64,000 nt of DNA from Rossellomorea vietnamensis (lineage in GTDB: Bacteria > Bacillota > Bacilli > Bacillales > Bacillaceae_B). The position numbers and the translations under genes are program-made. Shown here one piece after another: positions 20,229-29,942 of the stretch. The stretch's first letter is position 1; every line of letters begins with the position of its first letter. The notes beneath the pieces are model-generated. The model ran no database searches, had not been told where the DNA came from, and worked only from the letters and a program-made list of their open reading frames with translations. The DNA is taken from positions 496,001 through 560,000 of the forward strand of contig NZ_CP104558.1 of the NCBI RefSeq assembly GCF_025398035.1, written 5' to 3'.

Positions 20229-20256
20229 ATTATACAAAAGGTAAACATGTTGTAAA
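20229..20256 (-). promoter_or_regulatory. promoter of the osmolyte ABC operon
   Basis: On the minus strand TTTACA (20256-20251), a 16-base spacer, TATAAT (20234-20229), about 55 bases before the ATPase start. Confidence 0.7.
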
Positions 20257-20331
20257 AGAAAATGCCCTTGTCCCCATTAGTTTGTGATGAATGGGGCATG
20301 GGCATACAGCTTACTTCCTTTTTCAACAGAT

Positions 20332-20364
20332 AAAAAGTCCAGCTATTGGCTGCTGGACTTTTTG
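20332..20364 (-). terminator. terminator overlapping the end of the NCS2 permease gene
   Basis: AAAAAGTCCAGCA with TGCTGGACTTTTT; the first arm is in the last codons. A second hairpin (TGCCC...GGGCA) follows at about 20262-20303. Confidence 0.8.
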
Positions 20365-21623
20365 ATGATATATTGTTCCACTAGGATTGCTGTTATCGTC
20401 CCGAGTATCAATCCATTATTCAAAATGGAAGCGACGACGACCGGCATGTCCTTGAAGGCCGCTGCCGGAACAAACATGGCTCCGACCCCGACAATGAGTG
20501 AGATCCCTGCCACAAAGTGGATTCTTTCTATGTCTTCCTCTTTACGATATTCGGATAGTGCGAGTCCGACCATCTTGATGAAAATGACCGTCGTCACAGC
20601 ATACCCTACAGGTGCAGGGAGACTGGCGAACAGATTCATGACCTTTGGAATCAGGCTGATGACCATGATGATCCCGCTGCCTATGATGAAGGGGATGATG
20701 GAATACATTCGTGTCGCTGCGACAAAGCCTGCAGACCCTGAAATGGGAACGGAGCCGATAGCAGAAAACACTCCCCCGAACAGCTGATTCAGTCCTGATG
20801 CGAACCCGCTTTTCGTATACCGTTCAAATGTAGGCTGCCCCTTTGCTCTCATCACCTCTTCCATCACCCGTATGGAAGCGATCATATTCGTCGTTAACAG
20901 GAAGGTGATGAATATGGAAGTCACGATGACACCCGTATCAAACACTGGTGCCCCGAATACGAACACATGAGGTAAAGAAAACCAGCTCTCTGAAACGGAA
21001 GTACTCTCAGAAAGCCCCATGATGATGAATATGAGCCATCCGGCAATCAGGGCAAGGATAATGGAATATTGCTGGATCCACTTAACCTTATGACTTGAAA
21101 AGTATAGGGCTGCAAGGATCGTCAGGATACTTCCCAGTAGGACAAGCGGCTCCATGGATTGTCCTTCATGCTGGATTCCGAACATCCCTTTAATGAATGA
21201 TCCGCTTAATTGCAGAATTAACAGCATCAAATAAATGAACGTAATGGTTGGAGTGAATAAAGAAGATAACCGCTTTAAAAGCCCTGTGGAAGACAAAATG
21301 AAAAAAATCACCCCACTGACGATCATCCCTCCCTGCAGTACGGTCAGAACCTCTTCGTGACTGCTATAAAGAGTTCCGGAAAACCCTGCATAAATGGCAA
21401 AAACACCCCACCATAGTCCTGCCGGTCCTTCATTGATCGGAAGTTTATGCCCAAAGAGTGCCTGGATCAGGCTCGCGAGCCCCAAAACGAATATGGTCCG
21501 CTGAATGAATCCGGCTGTATCGGCAGGAGACAATTGGAACAAGTCAGCAATCGCGATGGGTGCCGCAATGGATCCCGCCACCATGAAGGCCACCCATTGA
21601 AAAGCTGATAAAAGTATTTGCAT
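20343..21623 (-). CDS. NCS2-family nucleobase permease
   Basis: A 426-aa membrane protein with about 12-14 hydrophobic segments. The NCS2-type regions are recognisable: NEGPAGLWWGVFAIYAG near the N-terminus, and FASGLNQLFGGVFSAIGSVPISGSAGFVAATR. It differs clearly from PbuX in this window, so another substrate (uracil, uric acid or another purine) is likely. AAGGTG precedes the ATG. It is transcribed alone between the osmolyte operon and plsY, a place where B. subtilis has no such gene. Confidence 0.82.
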   Translation of the reverse strand: MQILLSAFQWVAFMVAGSIAAPIAIADLFQLSPADTAGFIQRTIFVLGLASLIQALFGHKLPINEGPAGLWWGVFAIYAGFSGTLYSSHEEVLTVLQGGMIVSGVIFFILSSTGLLKRLSSLFTPTITFIYLMLLILQLSGSFIKGMFGIQHEGQSMEPLVLLGSILTILAALYFSSHKVKWIQQYSIILALIAGWLIFIIMGLSESTSVSESWFSLPHVFVFGAPVFDTGVIVTSIFITFLLTTNMIASIRVMEEVMRAKGQPTFERYTKSGFASGLNQLFGGVFSAIGSVPISGSAGFVAATRMYSIIPFIIGSGIIMVISLIPKVMNLFASLPAPVGYAVTTVIFIKMVGLALSEYRKEEDIERIHFVAGISLIVGVGAMFVPAAAFKDMPVVVASILNNGLILGTITAILVEQYIIKKSSSQ

Positions 21624-21822
21624 CTGTGTACACCTTCATTTCAACTATGTAAAGTGTGTTCATTTTACCATACTTCGGCTCATAAGATGACGGTGAAGGC
21701 GGAATTTTAAGGTTTACTATCTACTTTTATGAACAGGTACTAATTTTTTCACTTATTTTCTCCCCTTTAGAGGGAAAACATGTTAAAATAAGAACGGATT
21801 AGTTATTTTCAAAGGAGCAGTG

Positions 21823-22407
21823 ATGATGATTTTTGCCCTTATACTCATACTTTCTTATTTACTGGGTTCCATTCCATCAGGTTTATTGATCGGTAAGACG
21901 TTCTATGGCAAAGATATCCGTGAACATGGGAGCGGAAACCTCGGGGGAACGAACACGTTCAGGACCCTGGGTGTGAAAGCCGGTATGATTGTCACGATCA
22001 TGGATATTCTCAAAGGAACCCTGGCCACTTTGCTGCCATTGATGTTTGCAAGTGACGTACATATGCTGCTTGCAGGGGTATTTGCCGTCATTGGTCATAT
22101 GTATCCCGTTTTCGCAAACTTCAGGGGAGGAAAGGCAGTGGCAACCTCTGCTGGTGTCCTTCTAGGATACAATTATATTCTTTTCTTGATCTTACTGGCT
22201 GTCTTTTTTATTTGCTTGTATGCAACGAAATATGTGTCCCTATCATCTATGATTGCAGCGGTACTTGCCTTTACGTACTCGGTCTTCACTGGCGATATTC
22301 CACTCATCATTGTTGTTGGCATCCTGACCATCTTTGTCATCTACAGACACAGGGCAAATATTGTCCGGATCAAAAATAAAACCGAACCGAAAATTAAATG
22401 GCTTTAG
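21823..22407 (+). CDS. plsY: acyl-phosphate:glycerol-3-phosphate acyltransferase
   Basis: A 194-aa membrane enzyme that acylates glycerol-3-phosphate with acyl-phosphate in the first step of phospholipid synthesis. The three PlsY motifs are present: [28 protein letters not shown], and [19 protein letters not shown] at 21811-21817 serves ATG 21823 or 21826; a GTG at 21820 is too close. It is the YneS position, next to yneR and near parE as in B. subtilis. Confidence 0.94.
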   Translation: MMIFALILILSYLLGSIPSGLLIGKTFYGKDIREHGSGNLGGTNTFRTLGVKAGMIVTIMDILKGTLATLLPLMFASDVHMLLAGVFAVIGHMYPVFANFRGGKAVATSAGVLLGYNYILFLILLAVFFICLYATKYVSLSSMIAAVLAFTYSVFTGDIPLIIVVGILTIFVIYRHRANIVRIKNKTEPKIKWL

Positions 22408-22408
22408 C

Positions 22409-22472
22409 GAAAAAGCAACCTATGCACGGGCTACCGGACTCTCGGATACCTTTGCAAAGGTGGCTTTTTTTA
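22409..22472 (+). terminator. terminator after plsY with unusually structured stem
   Basis: The outer arms AAAAAGC-ACCT and AGGT-GCTTTTT enclose TGCA/TGCA and an inner CCG-GACTCT-CGG hairpin with two internal loops. The structure ends in a T run. It is more elaborate than a simple terminator, so it could be a structured RNA regulating readthrough towards the capA-like gene. Confidence 0.6.
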
Positions 22473-22633
22473 GTGTGACGTACCCAGGTATACACATTCT
22501 CTCATTTGAGAAAGATGAGGAATAAAAACTGTGTCCAAAAAATGATAATATTCTTCAGAATTCTCTAAATTTCTCCCCATTTCTACTTCTTTTTTTGTAA
22601 AATGGAAGTAGAGCATAATAAAGGATGATGAAT

Positions 22634-23791
22634 ATGAATAAAAAGCGAATGATAACAGGGATGATTCTCTGTATTCCATTCCTGCTGATGATCGGTTTCC
22701 TGCTAAACAGGCAGTATGCCGACTGGAATACCACAACAAAAGGAGTTGAAGCAACCTCCCTCCTCCATGCGACCAGAGAGGTGCAGGCATCGGGCAAATC
22801 GATCAAAGCCAATGCTTCCATCGCTGCAATCGGGGATATCCTCATTCATGATACCGTCTATAATGACGCAAAGAAACAAAATGGATATGATTTTACACCG
22901 ATGTTCTCTCCCATTAAGGATATGCTTTCTGCACCGGATTTTCTGATTGCCAACCAGGAATCAACCCCGGGTGGTGTGGAGCTTGGAGTTTCAAGCTACC
23001 CCCTATTCAACAGTCCGCAGGAAGTGGTTAAAACACTCCAGGAGGTTGGGGTGGATGCTGTGACCACCGCCAATAATCATTCGTTGGATCAGGGCGAAGA
23101 AGGTCTATTGAATGCGATTGATTACTATGGGGAGATATCGATGCCGTATGTCGGGTCATTTAAAAGCCCGGAAGACCAAAGCCGGATACGTACATTTAAT
23201 GTGGATGGAATCAAATTTGCCCTTCTTTCTTATACCTATGGTACAAATGGGATTCCTGTCCCTGAAGGAAAAGAGTATTTAGTGAATGTCATAGATGAAC
23301 AAAAAATGATCCGGGAAATCCAGAAAGCCAAAAACCTGGACGTTGATTTAGTGGTCATGAGCCTTCACTGGGGAAATGAATATCAACGGTTCCCTACGGA
23401 GGAGCAGCAGAGACTCGCCAAGGTGCTGACTGATAATGGGGTTGATATCATTTTCGGACACCATCCACATGTCCTGCAGCCGATCCAGACCTATAAAACA
23501 AGTGATGGACGGGAAGCGGTTGTTATATATTCTCTTGGGAATTTCCTCTCCGGTCAAAAGGATGATTTCAAGGATATTGGTGGCATGGTGACAGTTCAGG
23601 TTGAGAAAACAATGAATCCGGCGGGTTCCAAAATCACCTTCCCCTCCATTGGATTCCAGCCTACGTTTGTGTCAGAGAATCATTACAAAAACTACCGCAT
23701 CTACCCACTCGATTTTGCCAGGAAAAATGGCTTGATCGCTTACACGGAAGAAGAAATGGTTTCCCATATGGTGAACGGGGTGCCGGAATAG
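22634..23791 (+). CDS. CapA-family metallophosphatase-like membrane protein
   Basis: A 385-aa protein with one N-terminal membrane anchor and a CapA (PGA_cap) domain. The metallophosphatase-type residues are in place: IAAIGDILIHD, IANQEST, TTANNHSLDQG, SLHWGNEYQ, GHHPHVLQP and YSLGNFLSG. In capsule operons CapA acts in polyglutamate synthesis; stand-alone homologues have unclear substrates. There is no capBC here, so a PGA capsule role is not supported. AAAGGA upstream fits ATG 22634 better than ATGs at 22625 and 22628. Confidence 0.85.
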   Translation: MNKKRMITGMILCIPFLLMIGFLLNRQYADWNTTTKGVEATSLLHATREVQASGKSIKANASIAAIGDILIHDTVYNDAKKQNGYDFTPMFSPIKDMLSAPDFLIANQESTPGGVELGVSSYPLFNSPQEVVKTLQEVGVDAVTTANNHSLDQGEEGLLNAIDYYGEISMPYVGSFKSPEDQSRIRTFNVDGIKFALLSYTYGTNGIPVPEGKEYLVNVIDEQKMIREIQKAKNLDVDLVVMSLHWGNEYQRFPTEEQQRLAKVLTDNGVDIIFGHHPHVLQPIQTYKTSDGREAVVIYSLGNFLSGQKDDFKDIGGMVTVQVEKTMNPAGSKITFPSIGFQPTFVSENHYKNYRIYPLDFARKNGLIAYTEEEMVSHMVNGVPE

Positions 23792-23821
23792 ATGGCAGCT
23801 TTATAGTCTACAACTAAAAAA

Positions 23822-23867
23822 CAAAGAACGAGCTCCCTTATGCTCATAAGGAAAGCTCGTTCTTTTA
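23822..23867. terminator. bidirectional terminator
   Basis: AAAGAACGAGCT with AGCTCGTTCTTT and an inner CCTTATG/CATAAGG; it lies between convergent genes. Confidence 0.88.
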
Positions 23868-24128
23868 ATGTCCCCCGAATATAAATGAATTAAAGAATAT
23901 GCCAGCTAGAGCCACAATAGCCAACAAGGTATTAGCCACCAAGAACATTTTCCGGGTACCCTTAAAGTACAGAGTCACCATTCCATAATATATGACTGCA
24001 GCAGTTACAATGAAGATCCCTGCTTCCATCTGGTATTTGGCTTCATGCAACTGTAATAGGGTTAATATACTTAATCCGGCAAAGATAAAGGCACCAATGT
24101 AATATAATAATGCTTGTGTTTTCATCAT
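23865..24128 (-). CDS. small membrane protein, unknown function
   Basis: An 87-aa protein with three hydrophobic segments and a short C-terminal tail. No family is recognised. AAGGGTGAG upstream supports the ATG at 24128. It is divergent from yneR, 120 bases away. Confidence 0.65.
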   Translation of the reverse strand: MMKTQALLYYIGAFIFAGLSILTLLQLHEAKYQMEAGIFIVTAAVIYYGMVTLYFKGTRKMFLVANTLLAIVALAGIFFNSFIFGGH

Positions 24129-24247
24129 TCTCACCCTTCGTACGTATTAGTAGATGTTCAGGCTTCGTTATGTTTATAATAGGGAATGAAACTTTCTTTG
24201 TCCAGGATCACTCTGGAAAATACCAAGTAGAGAAAGGAGTCTCACCA

Positions 24248-24538
24248 ATGAACATACATATTTCAGAAGAAGCTCTTGCGTGGTTTAAAGACGAGATGCT
24301 TGTGGAGGAAGGCGAACAAGTCCGTTTTTATGTACGATATGGAGGTTCCAGTCCTCTCCACGATGGTTTTTCACTAGGAGTGAACAAAGACGAACCAGTC
24401 GATGCTGGTGAACGGATCGAAATCGACAAACGGGAATTTTTTATAGAGGAAAGAGATTTATGGTTCTTTGATGGTCATGATTTATACGTTGAGTTTGATG
24501 AAAAGCTTCAAGAACCATCATATGAGTACAAGAAATAA
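24248..24538 (+). CDS. yneR: HesB-like protein YneR
   Basis: A 96-aa protein of the HesB/IscA fold (MNIHISEEALAWFKDEM, VRFYVRYGGSSPLHDGFSLG). The three cysteines used by A-type Fe-S carriers are absent, as in other YneR proteins, so it is unlikely to be an Fe-S scaffold. AGAAAGGAG precedes the ATG at 24248; upstream in-frame starts are unsupported. Position next to yneQ-yneP matches B. subtilis. Confidence 0.87.
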   Translation: MNIHISEEALAWFKDEMLVEEGEQVRFYVRYGGSSPLHDGFSLGVNKDEPVDAGERIEIDKREFFIEERDLWFFDGHDLYVEFDEKLQEPSYEYKK

Positions 24539-24548
24539 GGAATGAATT

Positions 24549-24572
24549 TAGGCTGGCATATGCCAGCCTTTC
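24549..24572. terminator. bidirectional terminator yneR/yneQ
   Basis: AGGCTGGCA with TGCCAGCCT. Confidence 0.85.
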
Positions 24573-24590
24573 TACTTTAGAGTCTGCCCC

Positions 24591-24896
24591 TTACCTTTTT
24601 ACAAATCGGGAAATATGGTCCTGCAGGCCTTCCTTCATCAGGATTTCATATTGTATATCCCCTAACAGATCAAAATGTGGAAAGCCGTCTTTCCTTTGAT
24701 GGATCCATTCCTTTTTCAAGCCATACTTCTTTCCCCAGCGGGTTAATGCATCAATGTTACAACAGCCCACTTTCGTTACAGAGCGCACATCGGGAAATCG
24801 GTCATCCAGCCAGTAGTGGGTAAGAAAGGCAATCTGCCCATTCCTCACCTGCTGTTTCCATCCGTTTAGCTCTTGTTTGGTTAATCCGAATGCCAT
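24591..24896 (-). CDS. yneQ: YneQ-like protein, unknown function
   Basis: A 101-aa soluble protein (MAFGLTKQELNGWKQQVRNG). GAAAGGAGGAGGG lies just before the ATG at 24896 and fixes the start; a longer frame to 25121 overlaps yneP and is not real. Conserved in the same place in Bacillus, function unknown. Confidence 0.82.
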   Translation of the reverse strand: MAFGLTKQELNGWKQQVRNGQIAFLTHYWLDDRFPDVRSVTKVGCCNIDALTRWGKKYGLKKEWIHQRKDGFPHFDLLGDIQYEILMKEGLQDHISRFVKR

Positions 24897-24951
24897 GGCC
24901 CTCCTCCTTTCCCACTTAAAAAAGTTCTCCGTAAAAACCACTATGTAATCT

Positions 24952-25368
24952 TTATTTTTTTGCCTTTTCATAGGCGTCGTGCCAATCCGGGAACATCTTC
25001 CGAATGGAAATCGGGCGGAAATTTTCTTGCTTGACACACACATGTTTCGACTGCCCGGTAATAGCCAGCTGGTTATGTCCGTTATAAATTTCGTAAGCGT
25101 ATGTAATCCTGAGTCCATCATATTCTTCTACCCATGTTTTAATAAAGGCTTTTTCGCCGTAGCGAACAGGTGACTTATAGCTTACATTCAGGTCAATGAC
25201 CGGAGAAAGAATTCCTTCTTTTTCGATATCCGCATATCTGAAGCCCAGATCTTCAATCAATTGTGTACGACCAAGCTCCATCCAAACAAGGTAGTTTGCA
25301 TGATAGACTACCCCCATTTGATCCGTCTCGGCATAACGCACTTCAATCGTTTTTTCTGCAATTTGCAT
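24952..25368 (-). CDS. yneP: acyl-CoA thioesterase (hotdog fold, YneP)
   Basis: A 138-aa 4HBT-type thioesterase of the YbgC group. YAETDQMGVVYHANYLVWMELGR (about residues 13-35) carries the catalytic Asp typical of the group. It should hydrolyse short or medium acyl-CoA esters; the natural substrate is unknown. Lies upstream of yneQ on the same strand, 55 bases apart. Confidence 0.9.
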   Translation of the reverse strand: MQIAEKTIEVRYAETDQMGVVYHANYLVWMELGRTQLIEDLGFRYADIEKEGILSPVIDLNVSYKSPVRYGEKAFIKTWVEEYDGLRITYAYEIYNGHNQLAITGQSKHVCVKQENFRPISIRKMFPDWHDAYEKAKK

Positions 25369-25487
25369 CCTTTACACCCTCTTCATCTAATCAGTATCCT
25401 ATCCATCTTATCATACAAGCCACAGGCATAGAATTAATCGGCTCGAACGAAAGTCAGTTAGGCGGGGACAAAGTGGCAATGAACATC

Positions 25488-25534
25488 ATGACCCGGACAT
25501 AAAGGTATATAAGAACCTTTCTGTCCGGGTCATT
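25488..25534 (-). terminator. hairpin after tlp
   Basis: GACCCGGACA-aAAAGG with CCTTTCTGTCCGGGTC; strong stem but weak T run, between tlp end and yneP start. Confidence 0.65.
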
Positions 25535-25547
25535 GAAACTTTAACCT

Positions 25548-25775
25548 TTATTGCTTTGTTTGATTCGCTTCATCTTTTATTTCATTACGGAAAGCCTCTA
25601 AACTCTCGCGGCGGCGTTCATTCTTTGCCTGGATGGACTGAAGCTGCTCTTCACTGTCCGTACAGGCCATCGACTCCTCGGCCCGGTCCATATTCTCAAT
25701 CGTATGCTGAACCATACCCTGAAGCTTCTCTACATTATCACTGCGATCATCCGGATTCGGTTTATCCCATGCCAT
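25548..25775 (-). CDS. tlp: small acid-soluble spore protein Tlp
   Basis: A 75-aa acidic, mainly helical protein, MAWDKPNPDDRSDNVEKLQ, recognised as the spore core protein Tlp (thioredoxin-like). In B. subtilis it is made in the forespore from an sspN-tlp operon. AGGAGG precedes the ATG. A GGGACGGACC repeat (25806-25815) lies between sspN and tlp. Confidence 0.93.
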   Translation of the reverse strand: MAWDKPNPDDRSDNVEKLQGMVQHTIENMDRAEESMACTDSEEQLQSIQAKNERRRESLEAFRNEIKDEANQTKQ

Positions 25776-25803
25776 CCTGCATTCCTCCTGTGTCTAATAA
25801 TAT

Positions 25804-25816
25804 GAGGGACGGACCT
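25804..25816. repeat. GAGGGACGGACCT repeat between sspN and tlp
   Basis: Single copy of the dispersed motif in the short gap between the two spore genes. Confidence 0.75.
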
Positions 25817-25846
25817 CTATGGCTGCTCCCTCTTCAAGCTGGTGAA

Positions 25847-25990
25847 TTATTCACCCTTCGTTTGAATCACTTGTGCATGCTTACCTGATTTATCCTGCAT
25901 TTGTTTCCCTTTGTTGCCTCCAGCAGACCTCGATTGTGTCCCGATATGGTTAGGTGCGAAGTGATTCGGACTTCCCTTTGAGTTACTCAT
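25847..25990 (-). CDS. sspN: small acid-soluble spore protein N
   Basis: A 47-aa gene, [19 protein letters not shown]... ending IQTKGE, which matches the SspN pattern (PxHIGT, KGxxM, TKGE C-terminus). AAGGGGGGA precedes the ATG at 25990. It lies directly upstream of tlp, the same operon order as in B. subtilis, and should be expressed in the forespore. Confidence 0.9.
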   Translation of the reverse strand: MSNSKGSPNHFAPNHIGTQSRSAGGNKGKQMQDKSGKHAQVIQTKGE

Positions 25991-26094
25991 GAATATCCCC
26001 CCTTACTAGTATGATTACCAAAATGACAAGGAAGAATAGGCGTAATAATTGGCAGTAATAATGCCAGGGCAAAAAAAATAAGCCTCGTAATTTC

Positions 26095-26241
26095 TTACTC
26101 GGCTTTGCTTACTGGACGCTTTATTTCAAGTCTTGCATCAATGCGCTCTTCAATGGCATCAATGGCATCCTGATCCAACAGAAGCTGTTGTTTGTTCTCT
26201 TTCACCAGATCTGCAAATGATTTTTTGCGTGGTCTGCGCAA
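26095..26241 (-). CDS. FbpB-like small basic protein
   Basis: A 48-aa protein, MRRPRKKSFADLVKENKQQ, resembling the FbpB family (Fur-regulated basic protein B), which helps the iron-sparing sRNA FsrA in B. subtilis. The likely start is TTG at 26241, preceded by GCGAGGGG at six bases; no ATG exists at this end. I do not see a Fur box upstream, so iron control is not supported by this sequence. Family members also occur without Fur control. Confidence 0.72.
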   Translation of the reverse strand: MRRPRKKSFADLVKENKQQLLLDQDAIDAIEERIDARLEIKRPVSKAE

Positions 26242-26370
26242 TACAATCCCCTCGCTCTCTATTGTGGTTTGTATAAATAGTATATCCAAATGTCAGATAT
26301 TTTAAACAAAGGTCACAATTGAGAGTGGGGATTGAACTGGGGCTGGATGGAGATGAGCGGTTCCCAATTA

Positions 26371-26424
26371 TTCGAGGTCCGTCCCTTCTGTTCACGCAAT
26401 CATAAAGTTTTTCAGGTCCGTCCC
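26371..26424. repeat. two GGTCCGTCCC repeats in the same orientation
   Basis: GGTCCGTCCC at 26376-26385 and 26415-26424, 39 bases apart, between the fbpB-like and yneN genes. The second begins on the base after the yneN stop. Confidence 0.8.
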
Positions 26425-27012
26425 TCACTTAATCAGTGCTGTGAGGGAATCTATATTGGTGATTGCCCCGATTTGTTTGTGCGTGATGATGCCTTGTTCG
26501 TTGATGACGAACGTGGTGGGGACGGTCAGGATGTCGTAGGCATTATTGATTTTGTCATCAGTATCCAACAGGATCGGGAATGTGAGTCCCAGTGATTTCT
26601 GGTATTCCTTGACGTTGTATTGTGGATCGATGTTGATGGCAAGGACTTCAACTTCTTTCCCATATTTCGTATAAAACTCCTGCATGACAGGCATTTCTTC
26701 TTTGCAGGGAGGACACCACGTAGCCCAGAAGTTCACAATCACTTTCTTTCCCTTCAGTTCAGATAAGGTAATGGATTTGCCATCCAGGGAGTCGAGTTTA
26801 AAATTAATGGCCCGGTCCCCGACATTCGGTCCCGGTAAATGATCCACTGGAGTGGTTTCAGAAACCTCTCCTTCTTCGATATCGATTAATTGATCGTAAG
26901 CCTCGGCTTGTTGAAACGTGCTTTTGGAAAGGGATGTGGGGTCGGATTTATTCTCAATATAGAATGAGAAGACTAATAATGTGACAAGTAAAACGCCAAA
27001 TACGGATTTCAA
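26425..27012 (-). CDS. yneN: ResA/TlpA-type thioredoxin-like protein (YneN)
   Basis: A 195-aa membrane-anchored thiol-disulfide protein. An N-terminal hydrophobic segment is followed by a linker and a thioredoxin fold with the active site FWATWCPPCKEEMPV (about residues 93-107) and cis-Pro LTVPTTFV. It faces the outside of the membrane. The 5' leader contains AGGAG-CGCA-CTCCT directly before the start, which could pair and mask the ribosome binding site. A GGGACGGACC repeat begins on the base after the stop codon. Downstream of citB as in B. subtilis. Confidence 0.9.
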   Translation of the reverse strand: MKSVFGVLLVTLLVFSFYIENKSDPTSLSKSTFQQAEAYDQLIDIEEGEVSETTPVDHLPGPNVGDRAINFKLDSLDGKSITLSELKGKKVIVNFWATWCPPCKEEMPVMQEFYTKYGKEVEVLAINIDPQYNVKEYQKSLGLTFPILLDTDDKINNAYDILTVPTTFVINEQGIITHKQIGAITNIDSLTALIK

Positions 27013-27112
27013 AGGAGTGCGCTCCTCTCATGTAAATGATTTTACTCTCATCATATGTAGGCTTGTCTCCCTTTAGACATATATTTTTTGCACTTCTTTA
27101 CGAGGAAATGAG

Positions 27113-27144
27113 AAAAAGCCCCGGGGAATTCCCCGGGGCTTTAA
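27113..27144 (-). terminator. terminator of citB
   Basis: AAAGCCCCGGGGAA with TTCCCCGGGGCTTT followed by TTTC on the minus strand. Confidence 0.92.
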
Positions 27145-27151
27145 ACTTGTA

Positions 27152-29863
27152 TTATGCTTGTAATTTATTTCGAAGAACCATTTGTAGGATACCGCCGTGA
27201 CGATAATAGTCTACTTCTACATCGGAATCAAAACGGGCCAGTACTTCGAATTCAGTCTTAGAACCGTCTTCAGCCACAGCTGTCACCGTTAGAATATCAC
27301 GAGGTTTTACATCGTTTGTTACGTTCACGGAAATCGTTTCTCTACCCGTCAATCCTAATGATTCAGCGCTGTCACCCTTCTTGAATTGAAGTGGAAGCAC
27401 ACCCATCATCACAAGGTTCGAACGGTGAATACGCTCATAGCTTTCAGCGATGACAGTCTTGATACCAAGTAGATTTGTACCTTTCGCTGCCCAGTCACGA
27501 GAAGATCCCATACCATAATCTTTTCCTGCAAGAACAACTAATCCAGTTCCATCTTCTTGATACTTCATGCATGCATCATACATCGGCATCACTTCATCTT
27601 CCGGCCAGTAAGTGGTGAATCCACCTTCTGTACCAGGAGCGATTTGGTTACGGATACGGATATTTGCAAATGTACCGCGCATCATCACTTCATGGTTACC
27701 GCGACGGGAACCGTAAGAGTTAAAGTCACGTGGCTCTACATTATTCGCACGAAGATATTTGCCTGCTGGTGTATCTTTACCGATTGCACCTGCTGGAGAA
27801 ATATGGTCCGTTGTGACAGAATCCCCAAATTTACCGACTACGCGAAGTCCGTTCAAGCCTTGAATGTCTTCAGGAGTAGTCGCAAGTCCTGTAAAGAATG
27901 TTGGATTCTGGATGTAAGTCGAATTTTCATCGAAGCTGTAAAGTGGTTCGTTACTTGTCTTGATTTCATTCCAGCGCTCGTTTTCAGAGAAAACGTGCTC
28001 ATATTCTTTACGGAATAATTCAGGTGTAACGGTTGATTTCACAGCATCTTTCACTTCATCCTGTGAAGGCCAGATATCTTTGAAGAACACGTCATTTCCA
28101 TCTTTGTCCTTACCTAAAGAATCTTTTTGAAGATCGATGTCCACAGTTCCTGCCAGTGCATATGCAACAACGAGTGGTGGTGAAGCAAGGTAGTTTGCTT
28201 TCACAAGTGGATGGATACGACCTTCAAAGTTTCGGTTACCTGATAGGACGGATGTTAATAATAGGTCAGCATCTGAAACAGCCTTTTCGATTTCAGGGCG
28301 AAGTGGACCGGAGTTACCGATACAAGTCGTACAACCATATCCGACAAGGTTGAATCCGATATCTTCAAGATAAGATAAAAGACCTGAATCCCTTAAGTAA
28401 CCTGTTACAACTTTAGATCCCGGTGCAAGAGATGTCTTGACATAATCAGGAACATTCATACCAAGTTCCACTGCTTTTTTCGCAACTAAACCGGCACCCA
28501 ACATAACATATGGATTCGATGTGTTTGTACAAGATGTGATGGCAGCGATTCCGATTGCACCAGTTGGCATCTCGACATCTTTACCATCTTCAGTTGTATA
28601 TTTGGCCGTTTTGTTGATTTCAGACGCATCCAGCCCAAAGCCTTGAACGCCTTCTTTAGCCGTGATGGACTTATGGAAAGCTTCTTTCATATCAGATAGA
28701 GGAATTAAATCCTGTGGACGTTTTGGTCCTGAAAGATTTGGTTCCACTGCTGAAAGATCGATTTCCACTACATCCGTGTATGTTGGTTCTTCTTTTTCAG
28801 GAGTGAAGAACATCTCATTTTTCTTTAAGTATTCTTCAACCATTTTGATATGTGTTTCGTCACGGCCAGTCAGACGCAGGTAATCCAATGATTCTGAATC
28901 AACCGGGAAGAATCCGCAAGTCGCACCATATTCAGGAGCCATGTTGGCAATCGTTGCACGGTCGGCAAGTGGAAGAGTTGCTACACCTGTACCGAAATAC
29001 TCGACAAATTTCCCAACTACCCCTTTTTGACGCAGTACTTGTGTCACTTTAAGGGCTAAGTCTGTAGCGGTCGCTCCATTAGGAAGCTCACCAGTCATTT
29101 TGACCCCGATAACTTCAGGGATCGGGAAGTATGAAGGCTGACCAAGCATTCCAGCTTCCGCTTCAATACCGCCAACACCCCATCCAAGTACACCGATACC
29201 ATTGATCATAGTTGTATGAGAGTCAGTACCAACCAATGTATCAGGGTATGTTTCAAAATCGCCTTCTGTTGTTTCAACAGCGTGAACGACATTGGCAAGG
29301 TATTCTAAGTTTACCTGGTGAACGATACCTGTTGCCGGTGGGACAGCACGATAGTTTTCAAATGCTTTTTGAGCCCAGCTAAGGAACTGGTAACGTTCAG
29401 CGTTTCGTTCAAATTCAAGGTCCATATTTGCCTGCAGTGCGTTAGCCGTACCATATTTATCAACCTGTACTGAGTGGTCGATTACCAGGTCTACAGGGAT
29501 TTCAGGATTGATCTTTTGTGGATCTCCACCGATATCGGCCATTGCTTTGCGTAGAGATGCTAAATCAACTACAGCCGGAACACCGGTGAAATCCTGAAGG
29601 ATAACACGTGAAGGTTTGAAAGGAACTTCTGCATCCTTTACTTCAGTTGATCCCCAATTTGCCAGATTCTCAACATGGTCTTTGTTAATGACACGTCCGT
29701 CAAATTGACGAAGGACACTTTCTAAGAGTACCTTCACACTGTAAGGTAAGCGGTTAATTTTTGTTACTCCTGCTTCTTCAAGCGCTTTTAAACGATAATA
29801 ATGATAACGTTTTCCTTCTAGTTCGAAAGAAGATCGTGCATTAAATACATCGTTCTTTGCCAT
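27152..29863 (-). CDS. citB: aconitate hydratase
   Basis: A 903-aa aconitase of the TCA cycle, also an RNA-binding regulator in B. subtilis. The 4Fe-4S cysteines are in [10 protein letters not shown] and [36 protein letters not shown] and the C-terminal [12 protein letters not shown] are diagnostic. The start [12 protein letters not shown] at 29863 is supported by GAGGGGG; the ATG at 29890 is too early. CcpC-type dyads lie upstream, so citrate-responsive repression is expected. Confidence 0.97.
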   Translation of the reverse strand: MAKNDVFNARSSFELEGKRYHYYRLKALEEAGVTKINRLPYSVKVLLESVLRQFDGRVINKDHVENLANWGSTEVKDAEVPFKPSRVILQDFTGVPAVVDLASLRKAMADIGGDPQKINPEIPVDLVIDHSVQVDKYGTANALQANMDLEFERNAERYQFLSWAQKAFENYRAVPPATGIVHQVNLEYLANVVHAVETTEGDFETYPDTLVGTDSHTTMINGIGVLGWGVGGIEAEAGMLGQPSYFPIPEVIGVKMTGELPNGATATDLALKVTQVLRQKGVVGKFVEYFGTGVATLPLADRATIANMAPEYGATCGFFPVDSESLDYLRLTGRDETHIKMVEEYLKKNEMFFTPEKEEPTYTDVVEIDLSAVEPNLSGPKRPQDLIPLSDMKEAFHKSITAKEGVQGFGLDASEINKTAKYTTEDGKDVEMPTGAIGIAAITSCTNTSNPYVMLGAGLVAKKAVELGMNVPDYVKTSLAPGSKVVTGYLRDSGLLSYLEDIGFNLVGYGCTTCIGNSGPLRPEIEKAVSDADLLLTSVLSGNRNFEGRIHPLVKANYLASPPLVVAYALAGTVDIDLQKDSLGKDKDGNDVFFKDIWPSQDEVKDAVKSTVTPELFRKEYEHVFSENERWNEIKTSNEPLYSFDENSTYIQNPTFFTGLATTPEDIQGLNGLRVVGKFGDSVTTDHISPAGAIGKDTPAGKYLRANNVEPRDFNSYGSRRGNHEVMMRGTFANIRIRNQIAPGTEGGFTTYWPEDEVMPMYDACMKYQEDGTGLVVLAGKDYGMGSSRDWAAKGTNLLGIKTVIAESYERIHRSNLVMMGVLPLQFKKGDSAESLGLTGRETISVNVTNDVKPRDILTVTAVAEDGSKTEFEVLARFDSDVEVDYYRHGGILQMVLRNKLQA

Positions 29864-29902
29864 TTCGATTCCCCCTCTAAACTGCATCAAACAATAAGTC
29901 GA

Positions 29903-29932
29903 AAAGTTTTCGTTCTAAACGAACTTTTCTCA
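29903..29932 (-). promoter_or_regulatory. 5'-leader hairpin of citB
   Basis: Minus strand AAAAGTT-CGTT-TAG-AACG-AA-AACTTTT, just after the probable transcription start and about 40 bases before the start codon. No T run follows. Confidence 0.5.
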
Positions 29933-29942
29933 CATTTACATC

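Noticed and set aside
22409..22472. c-di-GMP riboswitch upstream of the CapA-like gene
   Set aside because: The GNRA-receptor hairpin and the conserved GCAAAGCC segment of that class are missing.
24897..25121. Longer N-terminus for yneQ
   Set aside because: It would overlap yneP and lacks homology; a strong GAAAGGAGGAGGG site marks the ATG at 24896.
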